51,108 nt of DNA from Aquipseudomonas alcaligenes MRY13-0052 (lineage in GTDB: Bacteria > Pseudomonadota > Gammaproteobacteria > Pseudomonadales > Pseudomonadaceae), in NCBI GenBank assembly GCA_000474255.1, contig BATO01000043.1:1-51108 (forward strand). Direction: 5' to 3'. Under the pieces are notes generated by a model. The model was not told where the DNA came from. It searched no databases and saw only the letters and a program-made list of their open reading frames with translations. Positions 18,174 through 30,071 of this stretch are shown here, in pieces. Position numbers and translations under genes: made by a program. Within the stretch, counting starts at the first letter, position 1. Each line of letters opens with the position of its first letter.

Positions 18174-19451
18174 ATGACCCAGCTGCGCCGGGTCGCCATC
18201 GTCGGCGGCAATCGCATTCCGTTCGCCCGTTCCAACACGGTGTACGCCACCGCCACCAACCAGCAGATGCTCACCAGCGCGCTGGAAGGCCTGGTGGAGC
18301 GCTACAACCTGCACGGCGAGCGCATCGGCGAGTTCGTCGCCGGTGCCGTGCTCAAGCATTCCCGTGACTTCAACCTGGCCCGCGAATGCGTGCTGGGCTC
18401 GCGCCTGGCGCCGGAAACCAGCGCCTATGACATCCAGCAGGCCTGCGGCACCGGCCTGGAGGCGGCCATCCTGGTGGCCAACAAGATTGCCCTCGGGCAG
18501 ATCGACAGCGGCATCGCCGGCGGCGTCGACACCACCTCCGACGCGCCCATCGGCGTGCACGAGGAGCTGCGCAAGATCCTCCTGGAAGCCAACCGCGGCA
18601 AGACCACCGGCGACAAGATCAAAAGCCTGCTCAAGGTGCGCCCGCGCCACCTGGCGCCGCACATCCCGCGTAACGGCGAGCCGCGTACCGGGCTGTCCAT
18701 GGGCGAGTCCTGCGAGCTGATGGCGCAGACCTGGTCCATCCCCCGTGACGAGCAGGACGCCCTGGCCGTGGCCAGCCACCAGAAGCTCGCCGCGGCCTAT
18801 GCCGAAGGCTGGCAGAACGACCTGCTGACCCCCTTCCTCGGCCTGACCCGCGACCAGAACCTGCGCGCGGACATCAATCCGGAGAAGCTCGCCACCCTCA
18901 AGCCGGTGTTCGACAAGGGCCCGCGCGGCACCATGACCGCCGCCAACTCCACCCCGCTCACCGATGGCGCCTCCGTGGTGCTGCTGGCCAGCGAGGAGTG
19001 GGCCAAGGCGCGCGGGCTGCCGATCCTCGCCTACTTCAAGGACGGCGAAGCGGCTGCGGTGGATTTCGTCGGTGGCAAGGAAGGCCTGCTGATGGCGCCG
19101 GTCTATGCGGTGCCGCGTCTGCTGGCGCGCAACGGCCTGACCCTGCAGGACTTCGACTACTACGAAATCCACGAGGCCTTCGCTGCCCAGGTGCTCTGCA
19201 CCCTCAAGGCCTGGGAAGACGCCGACTACTGCAAGACCCGCCTCGGCCTCGACCAGCCGCTGGGCTCCATCGATCGCAGCAAGATGAACGTCAAGGGCAG
19301 CTCCCTGGCCGCCGGCCACCCCTTCGCAGCCACCGGCGGGCGCATCGTCGCCAACCTGGCCAAGCTGCTTTCGGTGGCGGAAAAGGGTCGCGGGCTGATC
19401 TCGATCTGCGCTGCAGGCGGACAAGGTGTGACCGCGATCATCGAAAAGTAA
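18174..19451 (+). CDS. Acetyl-CoA C-acyltransferase (FadI-like thiolase)
   Basis: A 425-residue thiolase. The nucleophile is C91 in QQACGTG, H333 lies in HEAFAAQ, and the second active-site Cys is C412 in CAAGGQG. The sequence LKHSRDFNLARECVLGS and the insert around 125-160 resemble FadI rather than FadA. It catalyses cleavage of 3-oxoacyl-CoA or the reverse Claisen condensation. An AAGGAG site precedes the ATG and a strong terminator follows. It is divergent from the long FabG gene and near a MaoC hydratase gene, a trio seen together in other bacteria; no fadJ homologue adjoins it. Confidence 0.92.
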   Translation: MTQLRRVAIVGGNRIPFARSNTVYATATNQQMLTSALEGLVERYNLHGERIGEFVAGAVLKHSRDFNLARECVLGSRLAPETSAYDIQQACGTGLEAAILVANKIALGQIDSGIAGGVDTTSDAPIGVHEELRKILLEANRGKTTGDKIKSLLKVRPRHLAPHIPRNGEPRTGLSMGESCELMAQTWSIPRDEQDALAVASHQKLAAAYAEGWQNDLLTPFLGLTRDQNLRADINPEKLATLKPVFDKGPRGTMTAANSTPLTDGASVVLLASEEWAKARGLPILAYFKDGEAAAVDFVGGKEGLLMAPVYAVPRLLARNGLTLQDFDYYEIHEAFAAQVLCTLKAWEDADYCKTRLGLDQPLGSIDRSKMNVKGSSLAAGHPFAATGGRIVANLAKLLSVAEKGRGLISICAAGGQGVTAIIEK

Positions 19452-19510
19452 TCCAATACCCGCGGCCGCAATTCATCGCTGGCCGCGTGATGTATGCAAC
19501 TCCGTGATTT

Positions 19511-19544
19511 AGGGCGGCCCACAGGTTGGGCCGCCCTTTTTTTT
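19511..19544 (+). terminator. Strong rho-independent terminator after the thiolase gene
   Basis: AGGGCGGCCC at 19511-19520 and GGGCCGCCCT at 19528-19537 form a perfect 10-bp stem with a 7-base loop, followed by eight T (19537-19544). It sits 60 bp after the thiolase stop. Confidence 0.93.
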
Positions 19545-19567
19545 CGCGTGCTTTTCGAGGGTGGGTG

Positions 19568-20581
19568 TCAGGCCGCGCTCGCCTGCGCCTGGCTCAGTTC
19601 GCGGCCACGGTTGGCATAGCGCTCGGCCATCACCGAGCAGACGATCAGCTGCATCTGGTGGTAGAGCATGATCGGCAGCAGGATCAGGCCCAGCGCCGGG
19701 TTGGCGCCGAAGATGATCGCCGCCATGGGCGCGCCGGCCGCCAGGGACTTCTTGGTGGCGCAGAACACCGCGGCGATCTCGTCCTCGTGGTTGAAACCCA
19801 GCGCCCGCGCCGAGCGGGTGGTGGCCCAGAGCATCAGCGCCAGCAGCAGGGCGCTGCCGACGAAGGCGATGACCAGGGTTTCCGGCCCTTGTTGTTGCCA
19901 GATGCCGCCGGCCACCGAATCGCTGAACGAGGCGAACACCAGCAGCAGGATCACCAGCTTGTCGAACACTGCCGTGTAGCGCTTGTAGCGGGCGAAGAAC
20001 GTGCCCCACAGCGGGCGCAGCGCCTGGCCCAGTACCAGCGGCAGAAGCAGCAGCAGGCTCAGGTCGATCAGCGTCTTGCCCAGGTCGATGCCGCCATTGG
20101 CGTCAGCCACCAGGCTGATCAGCCAGGGCGTCAGGAACACCCCCAGCAGGCTCGACAGGCTGGCATTGAGAATGGCCGCCGGCACATTGCCGCCGGCGCT
20201 GCCGGTCAGCGCCACCGACGAGGAGATGGTCGAGGGCAGGGCGCAGAGGTAGAAGAAGCCCAGCATCAGGGCCGGCGGCAGTTGCTTGCCGAACAGCCTG
20301 TCCACCGCCAGCCACACCAGCGGGAACAGGGCGAAGGTAAAGACCTGCACCATGATGTGCAGGCGCCAGTTGCTCAGGCCCTTGCGGATCTGCTCGGTGG
20401 ACAGGTTGATGCCGTGCAGGAAGAACACCAGGAACACCCCGGCGTTGATCAGGCTCTCGGCATGCAGCACGCCGCCGTGGCGGCCGATGTCCGGGAACAG
20501 CCAGGCCAGTGCCACGGCCACGAGCATGCCGCCGAGGAACCAGTCGGTGACCAGGCGCTTGAGGGGTTTGAGTGCCGACAT
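19568..20581 (-). CDS. Bile acid:sodium symporter-family (YfeH-like) transporter
   Basis: A 337-residue membrane protein with nine to ten helices. It fits the SBF-like/YfeH branch: LHGINLSTEQIRKGLSNWRLH near 55-75, the crossover motif YLCALPSTISSSVALTGSAGGN near 112-132, and EDEIAAVFCATKKSLAAGAP near 270. YfeH-like members have no proven substrate; the fold supports sodium-coupled import of organic anions. It is divergent from an AraC-type gene by 82 bp, so that regulator probably controls it. Confidence 0.9.
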   Translation of the reverse strand: MSALKPLKRLVTDWFLGGMLVAVALAWLFPDIGRHGGVLHAESLINAGVFLVFFLHGINLSTEQIRKGLSNWRLHIMVQVFTFALFPLVWLAVDRLFGKQLPPALMLGFFYLCALPSTISSSVALTGSAGGNVPAAILNASLSSLLGVFLTPWLISLVADANGGIDLGKTLIDLSLLLLLPLVLGQALRPLWGTFFARYKRYTAVFDKLVILLLVFASFSDSVAGGIWQQQGPETLVIAFVGSALLLALMLWATTRSARALGFNHEDEIAAVFCATKKSLAAGAPMAAIIFGANPALGLILLPIMLYHQMQLIVCSVMAERYANRGRELSQAQASAA

Positions 20582-20663
20582 GGGGCCTCCGTGCAGCGAA
20601 CGGGATTGAGGCCGCAGGTTAACGGGCGCAGAATCCGACCGTCTAACGACAGCGGATCAGAAG

Positions 20664-21452
20664 ATGTCGCCAAACGGACAGATCGACCTGCAACGCAGCA
20701 TTCCCAGCCTCGACGTGCTGCCCCGGCCGCTCTATGCGCGGGTGGAAAGCCTGCGCGCCGGCTCCTGGACGGCGCGCCACAGCCACGACTGGGTGCAGCT
20801 CTCCTACGCCATCAGTGGCGTGCTCGGCGTGCACACTGCCGCGGGCAGCTTCTTCGCCCCGCCGCACTGGGCGATCTGGGTGCCGGCCGGGCTGGAGCAC
20901 GAAGTGGTCACCTCGATGAATGCCGAGATGCGCAGCCTCTACGTGCGCGGCGACGCCTGCGCCTGGGCACCGGACCATTGCCGGGTGCTGGAGGTGACGC
21001 CGCTGGCCCGCGAGCTGATCAAGGGCTTCTGCGAGCTGCCGGTGGAATACCCAGAGGGCGACTGCGCCGAAGCGCGCCTGGTGGCGGTGCTGCTGGATCA
21101 GCTGCGCGCCTTGCCGGAGGCGGGCTTCTCCCTGCCCATGCCCGCCGAGCCGCGCCTGCTGCGCCTGTGCAACGAACTGGTGGCGCAGCCCGACCTGGCC
21201 CGCCCCCTGGGTGAATGGGCCAGCCTGCTGGCCACCTCGGAAAAGACCCTGATGCGCGCCTTCCAGCGCGAGACCGGCCTCAGCTTCCGCCAATGGCGCC
21301 AACGCCTGCGCCTGCTCGCCGCCCTGCAACCGCTGGAGCAGGGCCACAGCGTCACCCAGGTCGCCCTCGGCAGCGGCTACGACTCGCCCTCGGCCTTCAT
21401 CGCCGCCTTCAAGGGCCTGTTCGGCGTCACGCCGGGTGAGCTGTTTCGCTGA
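20664..21452 (+). CDS. AraC-family regulator with cupin sensor domain
   Basis: A 262-residue regulator. The N-terminal cupin domain (about 20-105) includes RHSHDWVQLSYAISGVLGVHT and APPHWAIWVPAGLEHEV, matching the AraC_binding/cupin_6 type. The C-terminal HTH pair (about 165-262) includes LGEWASLLATSEKTLMRAFQRETG and GYDSPSAFIAAFKGLFGVTP. Divergent from the symporter gene, for which it is the likely regulator. A repeat unit follows its stop. Confidence 0.9.
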   Translation: MSPNGQIDLQRSIPSLDVLPRPLYARVESLRAGSWTARHSHDWVQLSYAISGVLGVHTAAGSFFAPPHWAIWVPAGLEHEVVTSMNAEMRSLYVRGDACAWAPDHCRVLEVTPLARELIKGFCELPVEYPEGDCAEARLVAVLLDQLRALPEAGFSLPMPAEPRLLRLCNELVAQPDLARPLGEWASLLATSEKTLMRAFQRETGLSFRQWRQRLRLLAALQPLEQGHSVTQVALGSGYDSPSAFIAAFKGLFGVTPGELFR

Positions 21453-21501
21453 GGCTCAACGCCTCCCCCCTGTTCGGGGCTCTCCGGCTGGCTGGCGGCT
21501 T

Positions 21502-21547
21502 GTAGGGTGGACCCCGCTTCACCGGTCCACCGAGCGGAGTTGCAGGC
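21502..21547. repeat. Interspersed repeat, GTAGGGTGG...GAGCGGAG type
   Basis: GGTGGACC at 21506-21513 pairs with GGTCCACC at 21524-21531 around a 10-base loop, followed by CGAGCGGAGTTGCAGGC. The tail differs by one base from that at 5979-5995. The two copies share the ends but not the arm sequences, as expected for a conserved hairpin. Confidence 0.65.
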
Positions 21548-21646
21548 GCGCTCGGCGCTCGGCGCCACTGAACTCGGCACCTCACCTTTCCAACCACCGG
21601 CCGCTGGCTAAGCTGAACTGCGGTGGACGAGCACAAGGAAAGACCC

Positions 21647-25168
<3,522 letters not shown>

Positions 25169-25181
25169 CGAGGTGCGGCAG

Positions 25182-26366
25182 ATGGTCGGCATGCTGGACA
25201 GATCGGAGCGCGAGGTGATCCTGGTGGTGGACGACACCCCGGACAACCTCGAGCTGATGAGCGAGCTGCTGATGGACCGCTACCGGGTCAAGGTCGCCGG
25301 CAGCGGTGCCAAGGCATTGAAGATCGCCGCCGGGCACATGCGCCCGGACCTGATCCTGCTCGATGTGATGATGCCGGAGATGGACGGCTACGAAGTCTGC
25401 GCGCGGCTCAAGGCCGATGCCGTCACCCGCGATATCCCGGTGATCTTCCTCACCGCCCGCAGCGAAATGGCCGACGAGCAGAAGGGCTTCGACCTGGGGG
25501 CGGTGGACTACATCACCAAGCCCATCAGCCCGCCCATCGTCCTGGCGCGGGTGCAGGCGCAACTGCAGCTCAAGGCCACGGCCGACTTCCTGCGCGACAA
25601 GAGCGAATACCTGGAGCTGGAGGTGCGCCGCCGCACCCGCGAGATCCAGCACCTGCACGACGCCACCATCGAAGCCCTGGCGGGCCTCGCCGACATGCGC
25701 GACAACCCCGACGGCAACCACCTGGTGCGCATCGAGCTGTACATGCGCCTGCTGGGCACGGCCCTGGCGCGGCAGCAGCCGGGCATGGCCGAGAAGCTGA
25801 CCGAGGAACGCATCAACCTGATGGCGAAATCGGCCTTGCTGCACGACATCGGCAAGGTGGCGCTGCCCGATCGCGTGCTGCTCAACCCCGGGCAGCTGGA
25901 AGGCGACGACCTGCGCCTGATGCAGAGCCACACCCGCCTTGGCCGCGAAGCCCTGGAGCGCGCCGAAGCGCGGCTGGGCGGCAGCGAGCAGAGCTTTCTC
26001 GGCTACGCCAAGGAAATCCAGTACGGGCACCATGAGCGCTGGGACGGCTCGGGTTATCCACAGGGTCTGCGCGGTGACCAGATACCCCTCGCGGCGCGCC
26101 TGATGGCGGTGGTGGACCACTACGACGGGCTCACCAGCTACCACCCCTATCGCAGCAGCCTGAGCGGCGACGCGGCGGTGATGCGCATCAGCGCCGGCAG
26201 CGGCAGCGAGTTCGACCCGCTGGTGGTGATGGCCTTCCTCGAAGTGGCCGACGGCTTCGCCCTCATCGCCCAGCGCCACGCCGATAGCCGCGCCGCCATC
26301 GACGGCGAACTGCAGCGCCTGGAAGACTCCATCGCCGAGAGCATCGAGCTGACGTTGCCGGAGTGA
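25182..26366 (+). CDS. Response regulator with HD-GYP c-di-GMP phosphodiesterase domain
   Basis: A 394-residue RpfG-type protein: receiver domain (about 10-130, phospho-acceptor D61 in [11 protein letters not shown]), a helical linker, and an HD-GYP domain (about 170-380). The metal-site residues are visible: H221-D222 in LLHDIGK and the [11 protein letters not shown] motif with G291-Y292-P293. An intact GYP favours c-di-GMP hydrolysis to pGpG or GMP. There is no DNA-binding domain. GAGG precedes the ATG at 25182; an in-frame GTG at 25173 is possible. It is cotranscribed with the hybrid kinase, its likely phosphodonor. DUF2218 on the opposite strand converges 3 bp later. Confidence 0.93.
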   Translation: MVGMLDRSEREVILVVDDTPDNLELMSELLMDRYRVKVAGSGAKALKIAAGHMRPDLILLDVMMPEMDGYEVCARLKADAVTRDIPVIFLTARSEMADEQKGFDLGAVDYITKPISPPIVLARVQAQLQLKATADFLRDKSEYLELEVRRRTREIQHLHDATIEALAGLADMRDNPDGNHLVRIELYMRLLGTALARQQPGMAEKLTEERINLMAKSALLHDIGKVALPDRVLLNPGQLEGDDLRLMQSHTRLGREALERAEARLGGSEQSFLGYAKEIQYGHHERWDGSGYPQGLRGDQIPLAARLMAVVDHYDGLTSYHPYRSSLSGDAAVMRISAGSGSEFDPLVVMAFLEVADGFALIAQRHADSRAAIDGELQRLEDSIAESIELTLPE

Positions 26367-26369
26367 GTC

Positions 26370-26651
26370 TCAGCGCCAGTCGAGCTGCAGCGCCTCCTGC
26401 CAGGCGAAGCGTTCGAAGTGGCTGGCGATCACGTCCTTCATCTTTTCCAGGTTCGCCGTGTCGGCGGCTTCGACCTTGAGGGTCAGGCCGCCGGCTTCGG
26501 CGTGCAGCAGGCCGATGCCGAAGTCGAACTCGATGCGCCCCTGGTGCTCGTCGAAGCTGACCGGGATGCGGTGGGCGAAGTGCTTGCACAGGCGGCTGAT
26601 GTAGCGCGCCGGGGTGTCGGTGACGACGTGCGCGGAGGCGGTGAGGCTCAT
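26370..26651 (-). CDS. DUF2218 protein
   Basis: A 93-residue protein starting MSLTASAHVVTDTPARYISRLCKHF, matching DUF2218, with HFAHRIPVSFDEHQGRIEF and GLLHAEAGGLTLKVEAADTANLEKMKDVIASHFERFA. AAGGAG precedes the ATG. Function unknown; some members lie near siderophore or metal-uptake genes, which is not the case here. It may share a transcript with the oxidoreductase gene 65 bp upstream. Confidence 0.9.
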   Translation of the reverse strand: MSLTASAHVVTDTPARYISRLCKHFAHRIPVSFDEHQGRIEFDFGIGLLHAEAGGLTLKVEAADTANLEKMKDVIASHFERFAWQEALQLDWR

Positions 26652-26716
26652 GGGCTGCTCCTTGTGGATAAGGGGGGGCGGTGGGCCGCCGGAAGCGGGC
26701 CCACCCTGCACCGGGA

Positions 26717-27358
26717 TCAGTAGCCGACGGTGAAGCGCTGGCGTATGTGCTGCGGGTTTTCCAGCTCGTCGACGATGGCCACGGCCAGGTCGGCCACCGA
26801 GATGCTGGCCGGGTGGTCGCCGTCCATCAGCAGCTCGTTGCCGCCGATGCGGAAGCGGCCGGTGCGCTCACCGGGCTGCAGCAGCGCCGGCGGCGAGATG
26901 AAGCTCCAGTCCAGGGCGGTTTCGGCCTGGATCAGGTTCAGCGCCTGGCGCGCGCCTTCGGCGCCTTCCTTGTATTCGGCGGGGAAGTGCGGGGTGTCGA
27001 TCAGCTGCACGCCGGGGGCGACGTAGAGGCTGCCGGCACCGCCGACCACCAGCAGGTGGCGGACGCCGGACTGGTTGGTGGCGGCGAAGATCGAGCGGGT
27101 GCCGGCGATGAACTGCTCGCGGATGTCCTCGCGGCCCCAGCCGGGGTTGAAGGCGTGGACGACGGCGTCATGCCCGGCCAGTTGCGACGCGGTGGCGGCG
27201 GCATCGTGGATGTCGGCCTGCAGCGCTTTCAGGTGTTCGTGGGCGGCGAGTTTTTCCGGGTGGCGCACCAGGGCGGTGACCTGGTGGCCGCGTTGCAGGG
27301 CTTCGGCGAGTACGGCGGAACCGACGAAACCGCTGGCACCGATAAGGGCGATCTTCAT
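26717..27358 (-). CDS. NAD(P)-binding oxidoreductase (YwnB-like atypical SDR)
   Basis: A 213-residue single-domain protein. The N-terminal MKIALIGASGFVGSAVLAEA holds the GxxGxxG dinucleotide motif of atypical SDRs. DAVVHAFNPGW and LLVVGGAGSLYV follow as in the NAD(P)H-binding (NmrA-like/YwnB) family. The classical SDR YxxxK is absent, as usual for this branch, so it may sense or use NAD(P)H on an unknown substrate. AGGAG precedes the ATG. Divergent from a LysR gene that probably regulates it. Confidence 0.88.
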   Translation of the reverse strand: MKIALIGASGFVGSAVLAEALQRGHQVTALVRHPEKLAAHEHLKALQADIHDAAATASQLAGHDAVVHAFNPGWGREDIREQFIAGTRSIFAATNQSGVRHLLVVGGAGSLYVAPGVQLIDTPHFPAEYKEGAEGARQALNLIQAETALDWSFISPPALLQPGERTGRFRIGGNELLMDGDHPASISVADLAVAIVDELENPQHIRQRFTVGY

Positions 27359-27434
27359 GCTGTTCTCCTGGAACTGGGTGAGTGATTCGAGGTGCTGCAT
27401 CATCGCTGCTGGATAATCGACGGAAAAAGTGGCA

Positions 27435-27446
27435 GAAAGCGCTTTC
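27435..27446. promoter_or_regulatory. Palindrome GAAAGCGCTTTC in a divergent control region
   Basis: A perfect 12-bp palindrome lies in the 109-bp gap between the oxidoreductase gene and the LysR gene, 21 bp before the LysR ATG. It is a plausible LysR or other regulator site; no named regulator matches by eye. Confidence 0.35.
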
Positions 27447-27467
27447 ACAATTAAGCGGTACTTCCGA

Positions 27468-28361
27468 ATGGAGCAGCTCAAGCGCATGGCGGTGTTCGCC
27501 ACGGTGGTGGAGAAAGGCTCGATGGTGGCGGCCGGGGAAGCCTTGGGCATGAGCGCCTCGGCGGTCAGCCAGCAGATCCGCAAGCTGGAGGAGTCGACCC
27601 GGGTCAGCCTGCTCCACCGCACCACCCGCAAGCTCACCCTGACCGAGGCCGGCAGCCTGTTCTACCGCAGTTGTGCGCAGGTGCTGGAGCTGGCGCAACA
27701 GGCCGAGCAGCGCCTGGCCGAGCTGCGCGATGCGCCGGTGGGGGAGTTGCGCATCGCCGCCCCGGTGGGCTTCTCCGGGCGCGTCATGACTGACGCCCTG
27801 GCACCGTTGCTGGAGGCGCACCCCGGGCTGAGCCTGCGCCTGTTCTTCCATGACGAGCAGATCGACCTGGTGGAGCAGCGCATCGACATGGCGGTGCGTG
27901 TCGGCAAGCTGGAGGATTCCAGCCTGGTGGCGCGGCATATCGGTGATTGGCCGATGCTGCTCTGCTGCGCGCCGGCCTACCTGGCCCGCCACCCCGGCGT
28001 CACCCGCCCCGAGCAACTGCTGGCGCTGGATTGGGTGAGCCTGGGCAGCGACCGCCCACAGGGCCCGGTGACCCTGCACGGGCCGGGCGGCGAGGTGCAG
28101 CGCCTGCGTATCGAGAGCCGGGTGGTGTGCAACAACATCCTCTCCACCCGCAGCTTCACCCTGGCCGGCTTCGGCCTGTCGCTGCAGCCGGAGCCGGAAA
28201 TCCGCGACGAACTGACCAGCGGTCGCCTGCTGCGGGTGCTGCCGGATTGGCGCACCGACCCCGTCGGCATCCACATCGTCACCCCGCGCCGCGATGCCCA
28301 GCCGGCCAAGGTGCGCTACGCCATGGATGCGCTGCGCCACAGTCTGCAGCGCGGCGGATAG
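27468..28361 (+). CDS. LysR-family transcriptional regulator
   Basis: A 297-residue LysR protein. The HTH (residues 1-60) has KGSMVAAGEALGMSASAVSQQIRKLE and the wing VSLLHRTTRKLTLTEAG. The effector domain (about 90-290) has APVGFSGRVMTDALAPLL and IDLVEQRIDMAVRVGKLEDSSLVARHI. I chose ATG 27468; upstream in-frame codons from 27429 would run into the palindrome. Divergent from the NAD(P)-binding gene, its probable target. Confidence 0.93.
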   Translation: MEQLKRMAVFATVVEKGSMVAAGEALGMSASAVSQQIRKLEESTRVSLLHRTTRKLTLTEAGSLFYRSCAQVLELAQQAEQRLAELRDAPVGELRIAAPVGFSGRVMTDALAPLLEAHPGLSLRLFFHDEQIDLVEQRIDMAVRVGKLEDSSLVARHIGDWPMLLCCAPAYLARHPGVTRPEQLLALDWVSLGSDRPQGPVTLHGPGGEVQRLRIESRVVCNNILSTRSFTLAGFGLSLQPEPEIRDELTSGRLLRVLPDWRTDPVGIHIVTPRRDAQPAKVRYAMDALRHSLQRGG

Positions 28362-28433
28362 TCGCGGGGGCGCGCATGCCGTATAAAGTCGGACGATGTC
28401 CGCCCGTAAACAGAGGATTGGCTACAAAGCAGC

Positions 28434-29327
28434 ATGAAGACTCCAAAACGCATTGAACCTTTGGTGGAAGACGGCCTGGTCGACGAAGTGGTCAGGCCCC
28501 TGATGAGTGGTAAGGAAGCGTCGGTCTACGTTGTGCGTTGTGGCAGCGAGTTGCGTTGCGCGAAGGTCTACAAGGAGGCCAACAAGCGCGGTTTCCGCCA
28601 GGCCGCCGAGTACCAGGAAGGGCGCAAGGTGCGTAACAGCCGCGACGCCCGGGCCATGGCCAAGGGCTCCAAGTACGGGCGCAAGGAACAGGAAGAGAAC
28701 TGGCAGAACGCCGAGGTCGCGGCGCTGTTCCGTCTGGCCGCCGCCGGCGTGCGCGTGCCCAAGCCCTATGACTTCCTCGATGGCGTGCTGTTGATGGAGC
28801 TGGTCACCGATGGCTACGGCGATGCCGCGCCGCGCCTCAATGACGTCGACCTGACGCCCGAGGACGCCCGCGAATTCCACGGCTTCATGATCGGCGAGAT
28901 CGTCAAGATGCTCTGCGCCGGCCTGGTCCATGGCGACCTGTCCGAGTTCAACGTCCTGCTCGACCCCTACGGCCCGGTGATCATCGACCTGCCGCAGGCG
29001 GTGGATGCCGCCGGCAACAACCACGCGTTCCGCATGCTGGAGCGTGATGTCGGCAACATGGCCGCGTATTTCGGGCAGTTCGCCCCGGAATTGCTCTACA
29101 CGCGCTATGCCAAGGAAATGTGGGCGCTCTACGAGGACGGCAAGCTGACCCCGGAAACACCGCTCACCGGCCAGTTCGACGAGCCGGAGGACGCCGCCGA
29201 TGTCGACTCGGTGATGCGCGAGATCAAGGCCGCCCTGGCCGAGGAAGCGCGGCGCCAGGCGTTGCTCAACGAGGACGAGGACAAGGCCCGCGACGAGCCG
29301 CCGCCCCCGCCCTGGATGCAGAATTGA
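28434..29327 (+). CDS. RIO-family serine protein kinase
   Basis: A 297-residue kinase of the RIO1-like bacterial group. The nucleotide-binding loop is SGKEASVYVV (25-34) with the ATP-anchoring Lys in AKVYKE. The catalytic loop is HGDLSEFNVL with Asp and Asn, and the metal-binding Asp lies in VIIDLPQAVD. The flexible loop KVRNSRDARAMAKGSKYGRKEQEENW matches the RIO1 signature. The C-terminal 40 residues are acidic and end in a Pro run. Bacterial substrates are unknown; archaeal and eukaryotic relatives act in ribosome maturation. It stands alone, 72 bp after the LysR gene. Confidence 0.92.
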   Translation: MKTPKRIEPLVEDGLVDEVVRPLMSGKEASVYVVRCGSELRCAKVYKEANKRGFRQAAEYQEGRKVRNSRDARAMAKGSKYGRKEQEENWQNAEVAALFRLAAAGVRVPKPYDFLDGVLLMELVTDGYGDAAPRLNDVDLTPEDAREFHGFMIGEIVKMLCAGLVHGDLSEFNVLLDPYGPVIIDLPQAVDAAGNNHAFRMLERDVGNMAAYFGQFAPELLYTRYAKEMWALYEDGKLTPETPLTGQFDEPEDAADVDSVMREIKAALAEEARRQALLNEDEDKARDEPPPPPWMQN

Positions 29328-29416
29328 GGCTGCGGCATCGGCTCGCTTGACCGGGGCCGATCCGCGCAGGACCATTACGCGCTCGAATCACCGCGTTTGC
29401 AGGGGAGAACACACAA

Positions 29417-29881
29417 ATGCAAGGGCAAGCCGAAGTAGTCGAATACCTCAAGGACCTGCTGCGGGGCGAACTGGCCGCTCGCGACCAGTACTTCCTGCAC
29501 TCGCGCATGTACGCCGACTGGGGCTTCACCAAGCTCTTCGACCGGATCAACCACGAGATGGAGGAAGAGACCGAGCACGCCGATGCCCTGCTCAAGCGCA
29601 TCCTCTTCCTCGAAAGCACCCCGGACATGTCGCCCAAGCCGATCCACCCGGGCGCCACTGTGCCGGAGATGCTGCGCGCCGACCTCCAGCTCGAGTACGA
29701 CGTGCGCGCCGCCCTGAGCAAGGGCATCACCCTGTGCGAGAAGCACAAGGACTACATCAGCCGCGACATCCTCGCCCTGCAGCTGCAGGACACCGAGGAA
29801 GACCACGCCTACTGGCTGGAACAGCAGCTGGGCCTGATCGACCGCGTGGGCCTGCAGAACTACCTGCAATCCCAGGGCTGA
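29417..29881 (+). CDS. ftnA: Bacterial ferritin, haem-less FtnA type
   Basis: A 154-residue four-helix ferritin that stores iron in a 24-subunit shell. Ferroxidase ligands are in place: E18 in [11 protein letters not shown]51 and H54 in [10 protein letters not shown], and the TEEDHAYW segment near 124-131. Position 52, Met in haem-binding bacterioferritins, is Thr, and the sequence closely resembles P. aeruginosa FtnA (formerly BfrA). Haem binding is therefore unlikely. A GGGGAG ribosome site precedes the ATG. No katA or bacterioferritin-associated ferredoxin gene adjoins it. A strong terminator follows 22 bp downstream. Confidence 0.92.
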   Translation: MQGQAEVVEYLKDLLRGELAARDQYFLHSRMYADWGFTKLFDRINHEMEEETEHADALLKRILFLESTPDMSPKPIHPGATVPEMLRADLQLEYDVRAALSKGITLCEKHKDYISRDILALQLQDTEEDHAYWLEQQLGLIDRVGLQNYLQSQG

Positions 29882-29903
29882 TCGCGCCCGCACCGGTTCC
29901 CGG

Positions 29904-29955
29904 AAAGCCCCCGGCGGGGCGTCTACCCAGGTAGATGCTTCTCCGGGGGCTTTTT
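29904..29955 (+). terminator. Rho-independent terminator after ftnA
   Basis: AAAGCCCCCGG at 29904-29914 and CCGGGGGCTTT at 29943-29953 form an 11-bp perfect stem. The 28-base loop contains a second small hairpin (CTACCCAGGTAG). Five T follow the GC-rich part (29951-29955). Confidence 0.9.
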
Positions 29956-30071
29956 CATGGGCGCCCGAGCCGCGCCGGTGCGCCCTGTATCCCGCCATTA
30001 GCGGGCATCTGTATCCATACAAGCGGCCGATGACCTGCTAGCGTGGCCAGCCCGCTATACGAGTGCCCGCC

